64,000 nt of DNA, taken from positions 62,001 through 126,000 of the forward strand of contig MIAG01000001.1 in NCBI GenBank assembly GCA_001829005.1, in the 5' to 3' direction. The notes below the pieces were generated by a model that made no database searches, was not told the origin of the DNA, and worked only from the letters and a program-made list of their open reading frames with translations. Shown here piece by piece: positions 29,937 to 38,643 of this stretch. Position 1 is the first letter of the stretch; the number at the start of each line of letters is the position of its first letter. Both the position numbers and the translations under genes were made by a program. This DNA is from Sphingobacteriia bacterium RIFOXYC2_FULL_35_18 (GTDB lineage Bacteria > Bacteroidota > Bacteroidia > Chitinophagales > Chitinophagaceae).

Positions 29937-31376
29937 TTATTTAACCCAATTGGCGCTATTGGTATGTGTTAAATTAACTTTCAGTTTGTATTTGTTTCTT
30001 AAGTGTCTGGCTGTTTGTTCTGCTGCATATACACTTCTGTGTTGTCCACCCGTGCAACCGAAATTGATCATCAAATTGGCGAATCCCCTGCTTAAATATT
30101 CTTCTACTGTTATATCGATCAAATCCCAAACACTATTTAAATATTTATCCATTTTAGTTCGCTGTTCTAAAAAATCTTGCACAGGTTTGTCTTTACCTGT
30201 TAGCTTTTTATACTCATCAAATCTTCCAGGGTTTAAAATACCGCGCATATCAAACATGAAGCCTCCTCCATTTTCTGTATCGTCTACGGGTATGCCACGT
30301 TTGTAACTAAAACTATTTACTTCAATTGTTAATGGGGTGTTTTCATTGGCTTGAGGAGCAACAAACTTATTGATCATATTTTGATCTACCACTAGCTTTA
30401 ACACTCTGTCGAATTCAGGTGTAACAATGCCGACTCGCTTATGCTCAATAAAAAATTTAAGGTTCTGCAAAGCCAATGGTATACTCGCTAAAAAATGTGC
30501 TTTCCGCTCAAATAAACCTCTAAATCCATAAGCACCCAATACTTGCAACAAACGAATCAATACATATCCATTGTATTGACTTACAAAAGTAATTCGGTCT
30601 ACTGGCTCTTCTAACAATGGGTCTACTTGATCCATATAATATGCTAGCAAATTATCTTTCCATTCTTCACTTAATTCTGCTTTTGCTTGCCATAATAAAG
30701 AAGCCACATCATATTGTAATGCCCCTTGCATGCCTCCTTGATAATCTATAAAATGTACCTGATCATTTTGTACAATAATATTCCTGCTCTGAAAATCGCG
30801 GAACATAAAAAACTTATTCTGCGTTCTGGTTAAATAAGTACTAAGTGCATCAAAATCATCTAGCATTGCCTGCTTATCGTAAGGCAATTGTAGGGTATCT
30901 AAAAAATAATATTTAAAATACAAGAGGTCACTCATGATGGCCTGCTTGCCAAATTCTTTTGCAGTTAAACACCAACTATAATCTAACCCTTTATGTCCTA
31001 ACACTTGCACTTTGGCCAATTGCGCCAAGCTCTGCTGAAATAATTGATACGAATAATCGCCATGCCCGTGGGCTTCTAATTTATTCAATAAAGAATCAGT
31101 TCCTAAGTCTTCTTGTAAATAAATGGTATTGGTGTCATTCACACCCAAAATAGCTGGGACAGGTAAATTAGCTTGCTTAAAATGCTTACTGAAATAAACA
31201 AATGTGGCAGTTTCTTTTGTATTGATATTATACGTGGCTATCCATGTTTGCTCACCCGCATATACCCTAAAATAAATTCGGTCGCTTCCACTTTGTGGTA
31301 GTTTTTCAATTCGATCGGGCGCCAGCCCTACTGCCTGCTGACAAAGTGCTTCAATTGCTGCTATAACTGATTCCAT
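29937..31376 (-). CDS. Fusion: N-terminal AmgK-like (APH-fold) sugar kinase and C-terminal RapZ-C domain
   Basis: Kinase motifs MFRDFQSRNIIVQNDQVHFIDYQGGMQGALQYDVASLLWQ; C-terminal EVNSFSYKRGIP...FMFDMRGILNPGRFDEYKKLTGKDKPVQDFL...LMINFGCTGGQHRSVYAAEQTARHL (RapZ C-domain signature). Confidence 0.88.
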   Translation of the reverse strand: MESVIAAIEALCQQAVGLAPDRIEKLPQSGSDRIYFRVYAGEQTWIATYNINTKETATFVYFSKHFKQANLPVPAILGVNDTNTIYLQEDLGTDSLLNKLEAHGHGDYSYQLFQQSLAQLAKVQVLGHKGLDYSWCLTAKEFGKQAIMSDLLYFKYYFLDTLQLPYDKQAMLDDFDALSTYLTRTQNKFFMFRDFQSRNIIVQNDQVHFIDYQGGMQGALQYDVASLLWQAKAELSEEWKDNLLAYYMDQVDPLLEEPVDRITFVSQYNGYVLIRLLQVLGAYGFRGLFERKAHFLASIPLALQNLKFFIEHKRVGIVTPEFDRVLKLVVDQNMINKFVAPQANENTPLTIEVNSFSYKRGIPVDDTENGGGFMFDMRGILNPGRFDEYKKLTGKDKPVQDFLEQRTKMDKYLNSVWDLIDITVEEYLSRGFANLMINFGCTGGQHRSVYAAEQTARHLRNKYKLKVNLTHTNSANWVK

Positions 31377-31431
31377 TAAACCTTGCTGTTTTAACGAAAA
31401 TAAAGCTAAGTCTTCAAAGCAAGGGCATCAA

Positions 31432-31914
31432 TCAGGGTTTAAGCCCAAATACATTTACTTGGCGATAATCGTCTTGCTCATAACGCTTGCGCATCAGCAC
31501 CAATTCGGTAATGGTAAATAATGCCGCAAAACAAGGTTGGTTAATGCGTAAATAAGGCCTTACACTAAAATAAATTTCCTTGCACTGGTAACTGCTGATG
31601 TATTGACTCACTACGTTTAATTGCGTGGCCAGTTGCTGAAAGGGTGTGGTGTCTGCAATGCGCACCTGCAATCTGCCGGTGGCATCGTCTATTTGTTGTT
31701 CTATTTGAATGGAAAATTGTTCTTTATTGCTGATGATTCGATGCATCCAACGGATAATCGTTTCTTCCATTTGTTCGGTGGCTTCAAATACCGCAATTTC
31801 AATGGGGAGGACCGCTGCATCGGCAAAACGAGGATAAGCCATTAGTAAATACTGCTCCCTTTCACTACTAATAGTGGTCTGTTGAGCGCTGTTCAAAACA
31901 TATCCTGCCTGCAT
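31432..31914 (-). CDS. Hypothetical protein, possibly a degenerate 2H-phosphoesterase-like fold
   Basis: ORF with start at ATG 31914 (track start at 31920 is TTG). C-terminal FTITELVLMRKRYEQDDYRQVNVFGL resembles the final strands of 2'-5' RNA ligase-like proteins. Motif positions read PIEIAVFE and PYLRINQ instead of PHITL/PHLTI. Confidence 0.6.
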   Translation of the reverse strand: MQAGYVLNSAQQTTISSEREQYLLMAYPRFADAAVLPIEIAVFEATEQMEETIIRWMHRIISNKEQFSIQIEQQIDDATGRLQVRIADTTPFQQLATQLNVVSQYISSYQCKEIYFSVRPYLRINQPCFAALFTITELVLMRKRYEQDDYRQVNVFGLKP

Positions 31915-31951
31915 AAACAAAAATTTAATTGATAACTATTTTAGTATAAAT

Positions 31952-31970
31952 TTACTAAATTATTTAGTAA
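31952..31970. promoter_or_regulatory. Palindromic operator candidate between the divergent 31914(-) gene and umuD
   Basis: TTACTAAAT-T-ATTTAGTAA, perfect 9-bp arms. A third half-site, TTTAGTA, lies about 13 nt to the left (31940-31946), opposed to TACTAAA (31953-31959). Confidence 0.6.
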
Positions 31971-31985
31971 GTAAAAATTTATTTT

Positions 31986-32420
31986 ATGGATGGGGAAATC
32001 GGGTATGGGGCCGCCTACAAGGGCTCTAAGCAATATACGCAATGGGAAGTGCCCACTGCCAATGCCACCGGATTTGGGGCTGCTGCCGACGATTATATGG
32101 AGCGAGGCATCGACCTAAATGAACAGTTGGTACACAATAAACCGGCCACATTTTTCTTTAGGATGAACAGTGATGCTATGACGGGCGCAGGTATTTTTAG
32201 CGGAGACACCCTGGTGGTAGACCGAAGTATCAAAGCGATGAGCGGTAAAATCATCATCGCCATTTTAGATGGAGAATTACTGGTGAGAAGATTGCACAAA
32301 AATTTTAATCAACTAACCCTGGTGGCCGAGAACAAAAAGTTTTCGGATATCCAACTCAATGGTTTTGATGAACGTGCCCAGGTTTGGGGAGTAGTTACCT
32401 ATTCTATTCATGCGGTGTAA
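31986..32420 (+). CDS. umuD: UmuD-like LexA/S24-fold protein with substituted catalytic dyad
   Basis: ATGFGAAADDYMERGIDLNEQLVHNKPATFFFRMNSDAMTGAGIFSGDTLVVDRS...ILDGELLVRRLHK...WGVVTYSIHAV; aligns along its length with UmuD and lies upstream of umuC. Confidence 0.85.
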   Translation: MDGEIGYGAAYKGSKQYTQWEVPTANATGFGAAADDYMERGIDLNEQLVHNKPATFFFRMNSDAMTGAGIFSGDTLVVDRSIKAMSGKIIIAILDGELLVRRLHKNFNQLTLVAENKKFSDIQLNGFDERAQVWGVVTYSIHAV

Positions 32421-32452
32421 TCATTCAAGAGTATGCTTATTATCTAAACAAG

Positions 32453-33733
32453 ATGATTGGAATAATTGATTGTAATAGTTTTTACTGTTCTTGTGAACGA
32501 CTTTTTTTGCCTGCCTTACAAGACGCGCCTGTAGTGGTACTCAGCAACAACGATGGGTGCATTGTATCGCGCAGCGACGAAGCCAAGCAAGCAGGTGTAA
32601 GTATGGGTATCCCTTATTTTCAAGCCAAACAATTGATTGAACAAAAAGGCATTCATACTTTTTCTTCCAACTATAATTTGTATGGGGATCTTAGCTGGCG
32701 TGTAATGGAAACCCTGCGGCAGCTCTTGCCCCCTGGTGCAGTAGAAGTGTATTCGGTAGATGAATGTTTTATTACGCTCGACCATATTGCGAGGGAACAG
32801 TTGGCGGCGTTTTCGCTCCACCTAAAAGATACCGTAGAGCAATGGACAGGCATTAAAGTATCCATTGGTGTGGCGCCCACTAAAGTATTGAGTAAAGTGG
32901 CCAACAGATTGGCTAAAAAAAATAAAGTGGCCACCAATTGTATTCTGGTACTTGACACACCAGAAACCATTGCCAACGCATTGCAACAAACTGCTGTTGA
33001 AGATATTTGGGGCGTGGGTAGACAGTATGCTGAAAAATTACGCAAATACAATATCAATACGGCTTTTGACTTACGCAGCATGCCCGCTACATGGGTACAA
33101 AAAAATATGGGGGGTATTGTAGGAGAACGACTATTGAGAGAACTAAACGGCATCAAGAGTATTGAAATGAAAGACCCATTACTCAATAAAAAAATGATTG
33201 CTACTACTCGTATGTTTGGTAAAAATGTAACCAGCAAAGAACATATCAAAGAAGCCATTGCTACTTATATTACTAGGGCTGCAGAAAAATTAAGAAGACA
33301 ACAAAGTGCTGCTTCGGTCATTTATGTTTTTGTGGTACCCAAACAAGAAAACAATGGAGGAAAATTCAGGCATGGAAATAGTGTAGGTGGATACATTCAT
33401 TTGCCACTTGCAACGGCAGCTACTAATGAATTGATTAAACCTGCAGTGGAACTGGTAGATCAATTATTTGAAGAAGGATGCATCTATAAAAAAGCTGGCG
33501 TGATTTTGAGCAGCATTGTTCCAGATGAATCCGTTCAAGGAAATTTGTTTGCACCAAAAGTTCCTCAACAAAATAGATTACTCATGAGCACCATCGACAA
33601 TATCAATTTTGCCATGCGCAACGATATGATTCAGTTTGCTACCGCAGGCACCCAGCGCAACTGGAAAATGCGTCAAGAACTTCGGAGCCCTCGCTACACT
33701 TCGCGTTGGGAAGAATTGTGTACGGTTCGATAA
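32453..33733 (+). CDS. umuC: Y-family DNA polymerase V catalytic subunit
   Basis: MIGIIDCNSFYCSCERLFLP, VVLSNNDGCIVSRSDEAKQAGVSMG, YSVDECFITLD, C-terminal clamp-binding QGNLF. Start at ATG 32453. Confidence 0.93.
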   Translation: MIGIIDCNSFYCSCERLFLPALQDAPVVVLSNNDGCIVSRSDEAKQAGVSMGIPYFQAKQLIEQKGIHTFSSNYNLYGDLSWRVMETLRQLLPPGAVEVYSVDECFITLDHIAREQLAAFSLHLKDTVEQWTGIKVSIGVAPTKVLSKVANRLAKKNKVATNCILVLDTPETIANALQQTAVEDIWGVGRQYAEKLRKYNINTAFDLRSMPATWVQKNMGGIVGERLLRELNGIKSIEMKDPLLNKKMIATTRMFGKNVTSKEHIKEAIATYITRAAEKLRRQQSAASVIYVFVVPKQENNGGKFRHGNSVGGYIHLPLATAATNELIKPAVELVDQLFEEGCIYKKAGVILSSIVPDESVQGNLFAPKVPQQNRLLMSTIDNINFAMRNDMIQFATAGTQRNWKMRQELRSPRYTSRWEELCTVR

Positions 33734-33772
33734 GCTTGCGAAAAAAAATTATTCTTTACGCGATACTACAAT

Positions 33773-34315
33773 TTACTGCACTGGAAATTTGCCGAATAAT
33801 GCCTTTACGCCTTTGTCTGCAAATGCAGCCACTTTGGTACTATCATCAGGCAATGATCCCCGAAGGGTAGCTGTCCATAACATATGATTTTTAGCTGCAT
33901 CAACTATATGCAGCGTAATCGCTCCTCTTCTATACCTGCCTACTTCAATTTCTTTAGCCTCCCATTTGTAATTGCGTTGCCCCATGTACTTCATCATTCC
34001 ATCTGTTCTCCAATCGGTTTCTCTGGTTTGTACTTCTAGCTTAATAGCAATTCCAATATTAATCAAGAGGTCTGCATTATTACTCACTTGTTTAAACTGA
34101 CGTTGCTCCATTTCTGATGCAATAACTTTTTTTAAGTAGCCAACACGGTCATTAAATACTTCGGTAATGGTATCGCCAAACGCAGTGAGTTCATAAAATG
34201 CAAAGGTTTTATACTTACTAAAGTCAGCTTCTGGTGCTGTAGACACGTCTAATACTTTAGGGCTGGCACAAGCAATTAGGCTAACAGAGAAAAGGATTAT
34301 AATGAGCTGTTTCAT
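33773..34315 (-). CDS. DUF4136 domain-containing lipoprotein
   Basis: Lipobox LIACASPK; DFSKYKTFAFYE...; ADLLINIGIAIK...; GAITLHIVDAAKNHMLWTATLRG. Confidence 0.75.
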   Translation of the reverse strand: MKQLIIILFSVSLIACASPKVLDVSTAPEADFSKYKTFAFYELTAFGDTITEVFNDRVGYLKKVIASEMEQRQFKQVSNNADLLINIGIAIKLEVQTRETDWRTDGMMKYMGQRNYKWEAKEIEVGRYRRGAITLHIVDAAKNHMLWTATLRGSLPDDSTKVAAFADKGVKALFGKFPVQ

Positions 34316-34432
34316 GTAAAATATTTTGTAAATGGTATTTGACGCTTCATCAAATTTAAATTAAACAATTGGCATTTAAAATGAATGATGAAAACCAAAG
34401 CGAATAATTCATCGTAAGTAAAAATAAAAACT

Positions 34433-35251
34433 ATGAAAAAGCTTAAACTATTCGCATCAATTATTGCAGCAACTGCTTTATTTGCTTCTTGTAAAAAAAA
34501 TGACAGTGCTCCAGAAGCACAGGTAGTAAAGGAAATTATGGTGTCATTGGCAGCTGCCAATGAAAATCCGCAACCTGCTGGCAGAATGGAAAAAGGAATG
34601 GCCATGATTAAAATTTACAATGATAATTCTATTATGGTAGATGCTTCTTTAACCGGCTTTTCTGCTACCGACAACTTAACGTTAGCGCATATTCATGCGG
34701 GTGACCCTGTTACCAATGGTCCAGTGGTATTAGATTTAATGCCTGCATTTACTGGTAGCTCACTTAAATCATCTGTTAAGGGCATTAGAACATCTTTGAT
34801 AGATAGTTTAAAAGCAGGCACTGCCGATTTATACCTCAATATACATTCAACACAAGTGGGATCTGGTATAGTAAGAGGGCAATTATTTAATGAAGTTACT
34901 TTTGCTAGCAGTGTAGCTTTATCTGGCGCTAACGAAGTTCCTTCTGTAACAACAACCGCTACTGGAATGGCTCTTTTACGGATAACTGCCGACAATAAAT
35001 TATACAGCAAAGTAACTGTAACCAATTTAGAATCTGCAGACGCGTTAAGCGCAGCGCATATTCATACTGGTGCTGCTGGAACCAATGGGGGTGTTCTTCT
35101 AGGAATTTGTGGCAGTGCTGCGGATTTTGGAGTAACAAAAATATTTTCACCAACCACTGCAATTATCAATTCAATTAAAAATGATGCACTGTATGTGAAT
35201 GTACATTCTACTATGAGACCATCTGGTGTGGTTAGAGGACAAATTAGGTAA
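34433..35251 (+). CDS. Lipoprotein with two CHRD domains
   Basis: Lipobox ALFASCKK; two copies of the pattern L..AHIHAG...GPVVLDL...LYLNIHS..VGSGIVRGQL / LSAAHIHTGAAGTNGGVLLGI...LYVNVHSTMRPSGVVRGQI. Confidence 0.85.
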   Translation: MKKLKLFASIIAATALFASCKKNDSAPEAQVVKEIMVSLAAANENPQPAGRMEKGMAMIKIYNDNSIMVDASLTGFSATDNLTLAHIHAGDPVTNGPVVLDLMPAFTGSSLKSSVKGIRTSLIDSLKAGTADLYLNIHSTQVGSGIVRGQLFNEVTFASSVALSGANEVPSVTTTATGMALLRITADNKLYSKVTVTNLESADALSAAHIHTGAAGTNGGVLLGICGSAADFGVTKIFSPTTAIINSIKNDALYVNVHSTMRPSGVVRGQIR

Positions 35252-35287
35252 GGAAAAAAAATAACTGCCAAAATAGTTCAGAGACCT

Positions 35288-35295
35288 TAATTTTG
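35288..35295 (+). promoter_or_regulatory. Candidate -7 promoter box upstream of the carB half-gene
   Basis: TAATTTTG matches TAnnTTTG, 18 nt upstream of the ATG at 35313. Confidence 0.4.
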
Positions 35296-35312
35296 CAGAA
35301 TTCTTGTAAAAA

Positions 35313-36506
35313 ATGAACCCTACACTGAACTCCAACGAATCAATCCCTTCTAAAAAGAAAAAAATAATTGTTTTAGGTAGCGGCCCCAACCGCATTGGAC
35401 AGGGAATTGAATTTGATTACTGTTGCGTACATGGTCTGTTAGCCATAAAAGAATGTGGATACGAAGCCATTATGGTGAATTGTAATCCTGAGACGGTTTC
35501 CACCGATTTTGATATGGCAGACAAGCTTTATTTTGAGCCTGTATTTTGGGAGCATTTATGGGAAATAATTGAACTAGAGCAGCCAGATGGAATCATTGTT
35601 CAGTTGGGTGGTCAAACTGCTTTAAAGTTGGCCAAACGTTTACATGAGAAAGGTATTCCAATTGTAGGTACTTCTTTTGAGAACATGGATATTGCAGAAG
35701 ACAGGGGTCGTTTTAGTGATTTATTAAAAGAATTAAATATACCTTATCCGGAGTACGGAACCGCATACAATGCTGAAGAAGCCATTGAGGTTGCCAACAA
35801 AGTAGGGTACCCCGTTTTGGTTAGACCTAGCTATGTAATTGGTGGACAACGGATGAGAATTGTGATTAACGACGAGGAAGTAGAGAAGGCTGTAATCAGC
35901 TTGCTAAAACATATTCCTGGTAATAAAATCTTAATTGATCATTTCTTAGACAGGTGCCAAGAAGCAGAAGTAGACGCCATTTTTGATGGAGAAGAATTTC
36001 ATATCATGGGCGTAATGGAACATATTGAACCGGCTGGTATTCATAGTGGAGATAGTAACGCGGTTTTACCTGCTTTTAATTTAACACCCTTGGTAATAGA
36101 GACCATGGAATTTTACGCAGAAAAAATTGCACGTGCTTTAAATATCAAAGGGCTAATCAATATTCAATTTGCTATTAAAAATGGTAAAGTGTATGTGATT
36201 GAAGCTAACCCTCGTGCATCTAGAACCACTCCATTTATTGCGAAAGCATATCAAATTCCTTATTTGAATATTGCTACCAAAGTAATGTTGGGTGCTGCTA
36301 AGTTGTCTGAGTTTACTATGGAGAAAAAATTAGAAGGCTATGCCATTAAAGAACCTGTATTTAGTTTCGATAAATTCCCTGGTGTGAATAAAGAACTAGG
36401 ACCTGAAATGAAGAGTACTGGTGAAGCCATTCGATTTATTAAAGACCTAAGAGATCCTTACTTCAGAACGCTGTACAAAGAGCGTAGTATGAACCTGAGT
36501 AGATAA
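35313..36506 (+). CDS. carB: Carbamoyl-phosphate synthase large subunit, stand-alone C-terminal ATP-grasp half
   Basis: KKIIVLGSGPNRIGQGIEFDYCCVHGLLAIKECGYEAIMVNCNPETVSTDFDMADKLYFEPV...GGQTALKLAKRL...VRPSYVIGGQRM...FPGVNKELGPEMKSTGE: matches the second half of CarB only. Confidence 0.88.
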   Translation: MNPTLNSNESIPSKKKKIIVLGSGPNRIGQGIEFDYCCVHGLLAIKECGYEAIMVNCNPETVSTDFDMADKLYFEPVFWEHLWEIIELEQPDGIIVQLGGQTALKLAKRLHEKGIPIVGTSFENMDIAEDRGRFSDLLKELNIPYPEYGTAYNAEEAIEVANKVGYPVLVRPSYVIGGQRMRIVINDEEVEKAVISLLKHIPGNKILIDHFLDRCQEAEVDAIFDGEEFHIMGVMEHIEPAGIHSGDSNAVLPAFNLTPLVIETMEFYAEKIARALNIKGLINIQFAIKNGKVYVIEANPRASRTTPFIAKAYQIPYLNIATKVMLGAAKLSEFTMEKKLEGYAIKEPVFSFDKFPGVNKELGPEMKSTGEAIRFIKDLRDPYFRTLYKERSMNLSR

Positions 36507-36526
36507 GGTATTAATACCTGATTTTG

Positions 36527-36555
36527 AGGCTGCAGCAAAAAACTGCAGCCTTTTT
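36527..36555 (+). terminator. Rho-independent terminator after the carB half-gene
   Basis: aggctgcag-caaaaaa-ctgcagccttttt. Confidence 0.88.
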
Positions 36556-36570
36556 ATTTAGGTTTATTCT

Positions 36571-38601
36571 ATGGCAACTATTTTTAAGGATAAAAGTTGG
36601 TGGCAATTTACTTTAACCAGAATTACCCTCTCACTGATTGTTGGCATTCTATTGGGGAAATATGTATTCATTCCGAAATGGTTGCTATTATTGATTTTGA
36701 GTGGATCTATTATTGTTTGGATAATGGTAGATCAACTTTCTATGATCGCTTATTTCAAAAAAAGATGGATCAGTGGATTATCGATTCTGGTGGTCTTCAT
36801 TGGTGTAGGGATAAGCGTATATCAACTTGCTACCAAAACAACTATTCAAATTAAAGCAAGGGTAATTTTGCAAGGAATCCCCATCAAAAAACCCAATAGC
36901 TATCAAACTACTGCGGCAATGGGAGAAACACTTTTACTAATTTACTTTCACCCATATACTAATATTCATTTACTTAATGCAGGCACCATTATTCACTTGC
37001 ATAAAAAACCATTGCCCATAGCTAATACTAGTAACCCTGGTGGATTTAATTTCAAGGAATATGCTGCAAGTCAAAAAACACACCACCAGATTTATTTAAC
37101 AAGTAAAGATTTTAGCATTGTTGGTGAAACCAATTTATCTTTTTCAATTTCGCTTTTGATTAAAGCCCAACAATATGTACTAAAAACATTAGAAAAGTAT
37201 ATTCATAATCTCAGAGAAAGAAGCGTTTCTGAAGCTTTATTAATTGGATATAAAAAAAATCTAGATAAAGAATTAATGAATGCTTATAGCAATACTGGTG
37301 TGATACATATTATTGCTATAAGTGGCTTGCACCTTGGAATGATTTATGCACTCTTACGCTGGTTATTTAAACCAATGAATCACTTAAAAAAAATGCAATG
37401 GTTAAAAAGCAGCGCTATTTTATTCATTATATGGGGCTTCACTTTACTCACTGGTGCAGGGGCTTCGGTATTAAGAGCCGCAGTCATGTTTAGTTTTTTA
37501 TTATTGGGAGCGCATCAAAATAAGCCCAATCATATCATTAATACCCTTGCTGCGTCTGCTTTCTGCCTTTTATTGTATCAACCTCTATTCTTATGGGATA
37601 TTGGATTTCAATTGTCTTATGCTGCGGTAATTGGGATAGTGCTTTTTGCAAAACCAATTGAAAAGTGGATATATATTGAAAATAAAATATTACGCTATTG
37701 TTGGCAACTAAGCAGTGTAACTTTTGCAGCTCAACTACTAACATTCCCTTTACTGCTTTATTATTTTAATAGCTTCCCCAATTTATTTTTGTTTACCAAT
37801 TTTATTGCAGTACCAATCTCTGGATGTATACTTTATTTGTTGATCGGTTTATTGCTAATTGCGCCATTTAGCATTATTGCAAAACCAATTGGTACAATCA
37901 TTGAATGGTTGATTTTACAAATGAATAGCTTCATTCAAAATAGTGCTACGTTACCCTTTGCAATCAACGAATATATTCAAGTGTCGTTGGCACAAACTAT
38001 TTGCTTATACATATTTATCTTAGCTTGGGCAGTTTGGATAGCGCAAAAAAATCGAGTGTCATTTTGGTTGGGCTGTAGTGGTGTATTATTTTTTATTGCT
38101 ATTCGTTCCATTGATTTGATTCAGTTACAAAATCAGCAAAAATTAATAGTATACCATGCGCCAAAATATACGGCCATAGATATTCTAGAGGGATTGGGGC
38201 ATCGGTATTTGGGAGACCGCGCATTAGAGCGGAACACCATTTTAAAAAATAATTACCTCTCGCCAACCCGAACACTTTATAGAGTAGGTCTTCCACTGCA
38301 ACAAACTACAATGATGTTACGCGCACCATTTGTGATTAGTCGCAATAAGAAAGTGTTGTTGGTTCACCCTAGATTAGCTTTTCCTGAATTATATATGATA
38401 CCAGAAATTGATTTAATCATCTTTCTAGGAGGGCCATCCATTCCCTTTACCAAAATTGCAAGCCGATTCCCTAAAACCATATTGGTTTTTGACAGCAGCA
38501 ACCCACTGTGGAAAATACAGCTATGGAAAAAAGAGGCAGACCGCTTACATTTGCGCCATCATTCAGTTCCCGAACAGGGTGCGTTTGAATACAATCTCTA
38601 A
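36571..38601 (+). CDS. comEC: ComEC/Rec2 family competence/membrane protein
   Basis: SEALLIGYKKNLDKELMNAYSNTGVIHIIAISGLHLGMIYALL, GAGASVLRAAVMFSFLLLG, LWDIGFQLSYAAVIGIVLFA. Confidence 0.88.
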   Translation: MATIFKDKSWWQFTLTRITLSLIVGILLGKYVFIPKWLLLLILSGSIIVWIMVDQLSMIAYFKKRWISGLSILVVFIGVGISVYQLATKTTIQIKARVILQGIPIKKPNSYQTTAAMGETLLLIYFHPYTNIHLLNAGTIIHLHKKPLPIANTSNPGGFNFKEYAASQKTHHQIYLTSKDFSIVGETNLSFSISLLIKAQQYVLKTLEKYIHNLRERSVSEALLIGYKKNLDKELMNAYSNTGVIHIIAISGLHLGMIYALLRWLFKPMNHLKKMQWLKSSAILFIIWGFTLLTGAGASVLRAAVMFSFLLLGAHQNKPNHIINTLAASAFCLLLYQPLFLWDIGFQLSYAAVIGIVLFAKPIEKWIYIENKILRYCWQLSSVTFAAQLLTFPLLLYYFNSFPNLFLFTNFIAVPISGCILYLLIGLLLIAPFSIIAKPIGTIIEWLILQMNSFIQNSATLPFAINEYIQVSLAQTICLYIFILAWAVWIAQKNRVSFWLGCSGVLFFIAIRSIDLIQLQNQQKLIVYHAPKYTAIDILEGLGHRYLGDRALERNTILKNNYLSPTRTLYRVGLPLQQTTMMLRAPFVISRNKKVLLVHPRLAFPELYMIPEIDLIIFLGGPSIPFTKIASRFPKTILVFDSSNPLWKIQLWKKEADRLHLRHHSVPEQGAFEYNL

Positions 38602-38643
38602 CTTTTGCCCCATTTAACTGCCTTCGGGCTGAAAGCAAAACTT

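Noticed and set aside
29848-30306. 152-aa plus-strand ORF opposite the kinase-RapZ fusion and NTase junction
   Set aside because: Antisense shadow across two supported genes.
32671-33258. 195-aa ORF antisense to umuC
   Set aside because: Lies within a strongly conserved polymerase gene on the opposite strand; composition looks like the shadow of the real frame.
35313-36506. carB half-gene as an assembly or frameshift artefact
   Set aside because: Upstream is an unrelated CHRD gene and downstream a terminator; no remnants of the missing CarB domains are visible in any frame nearby.
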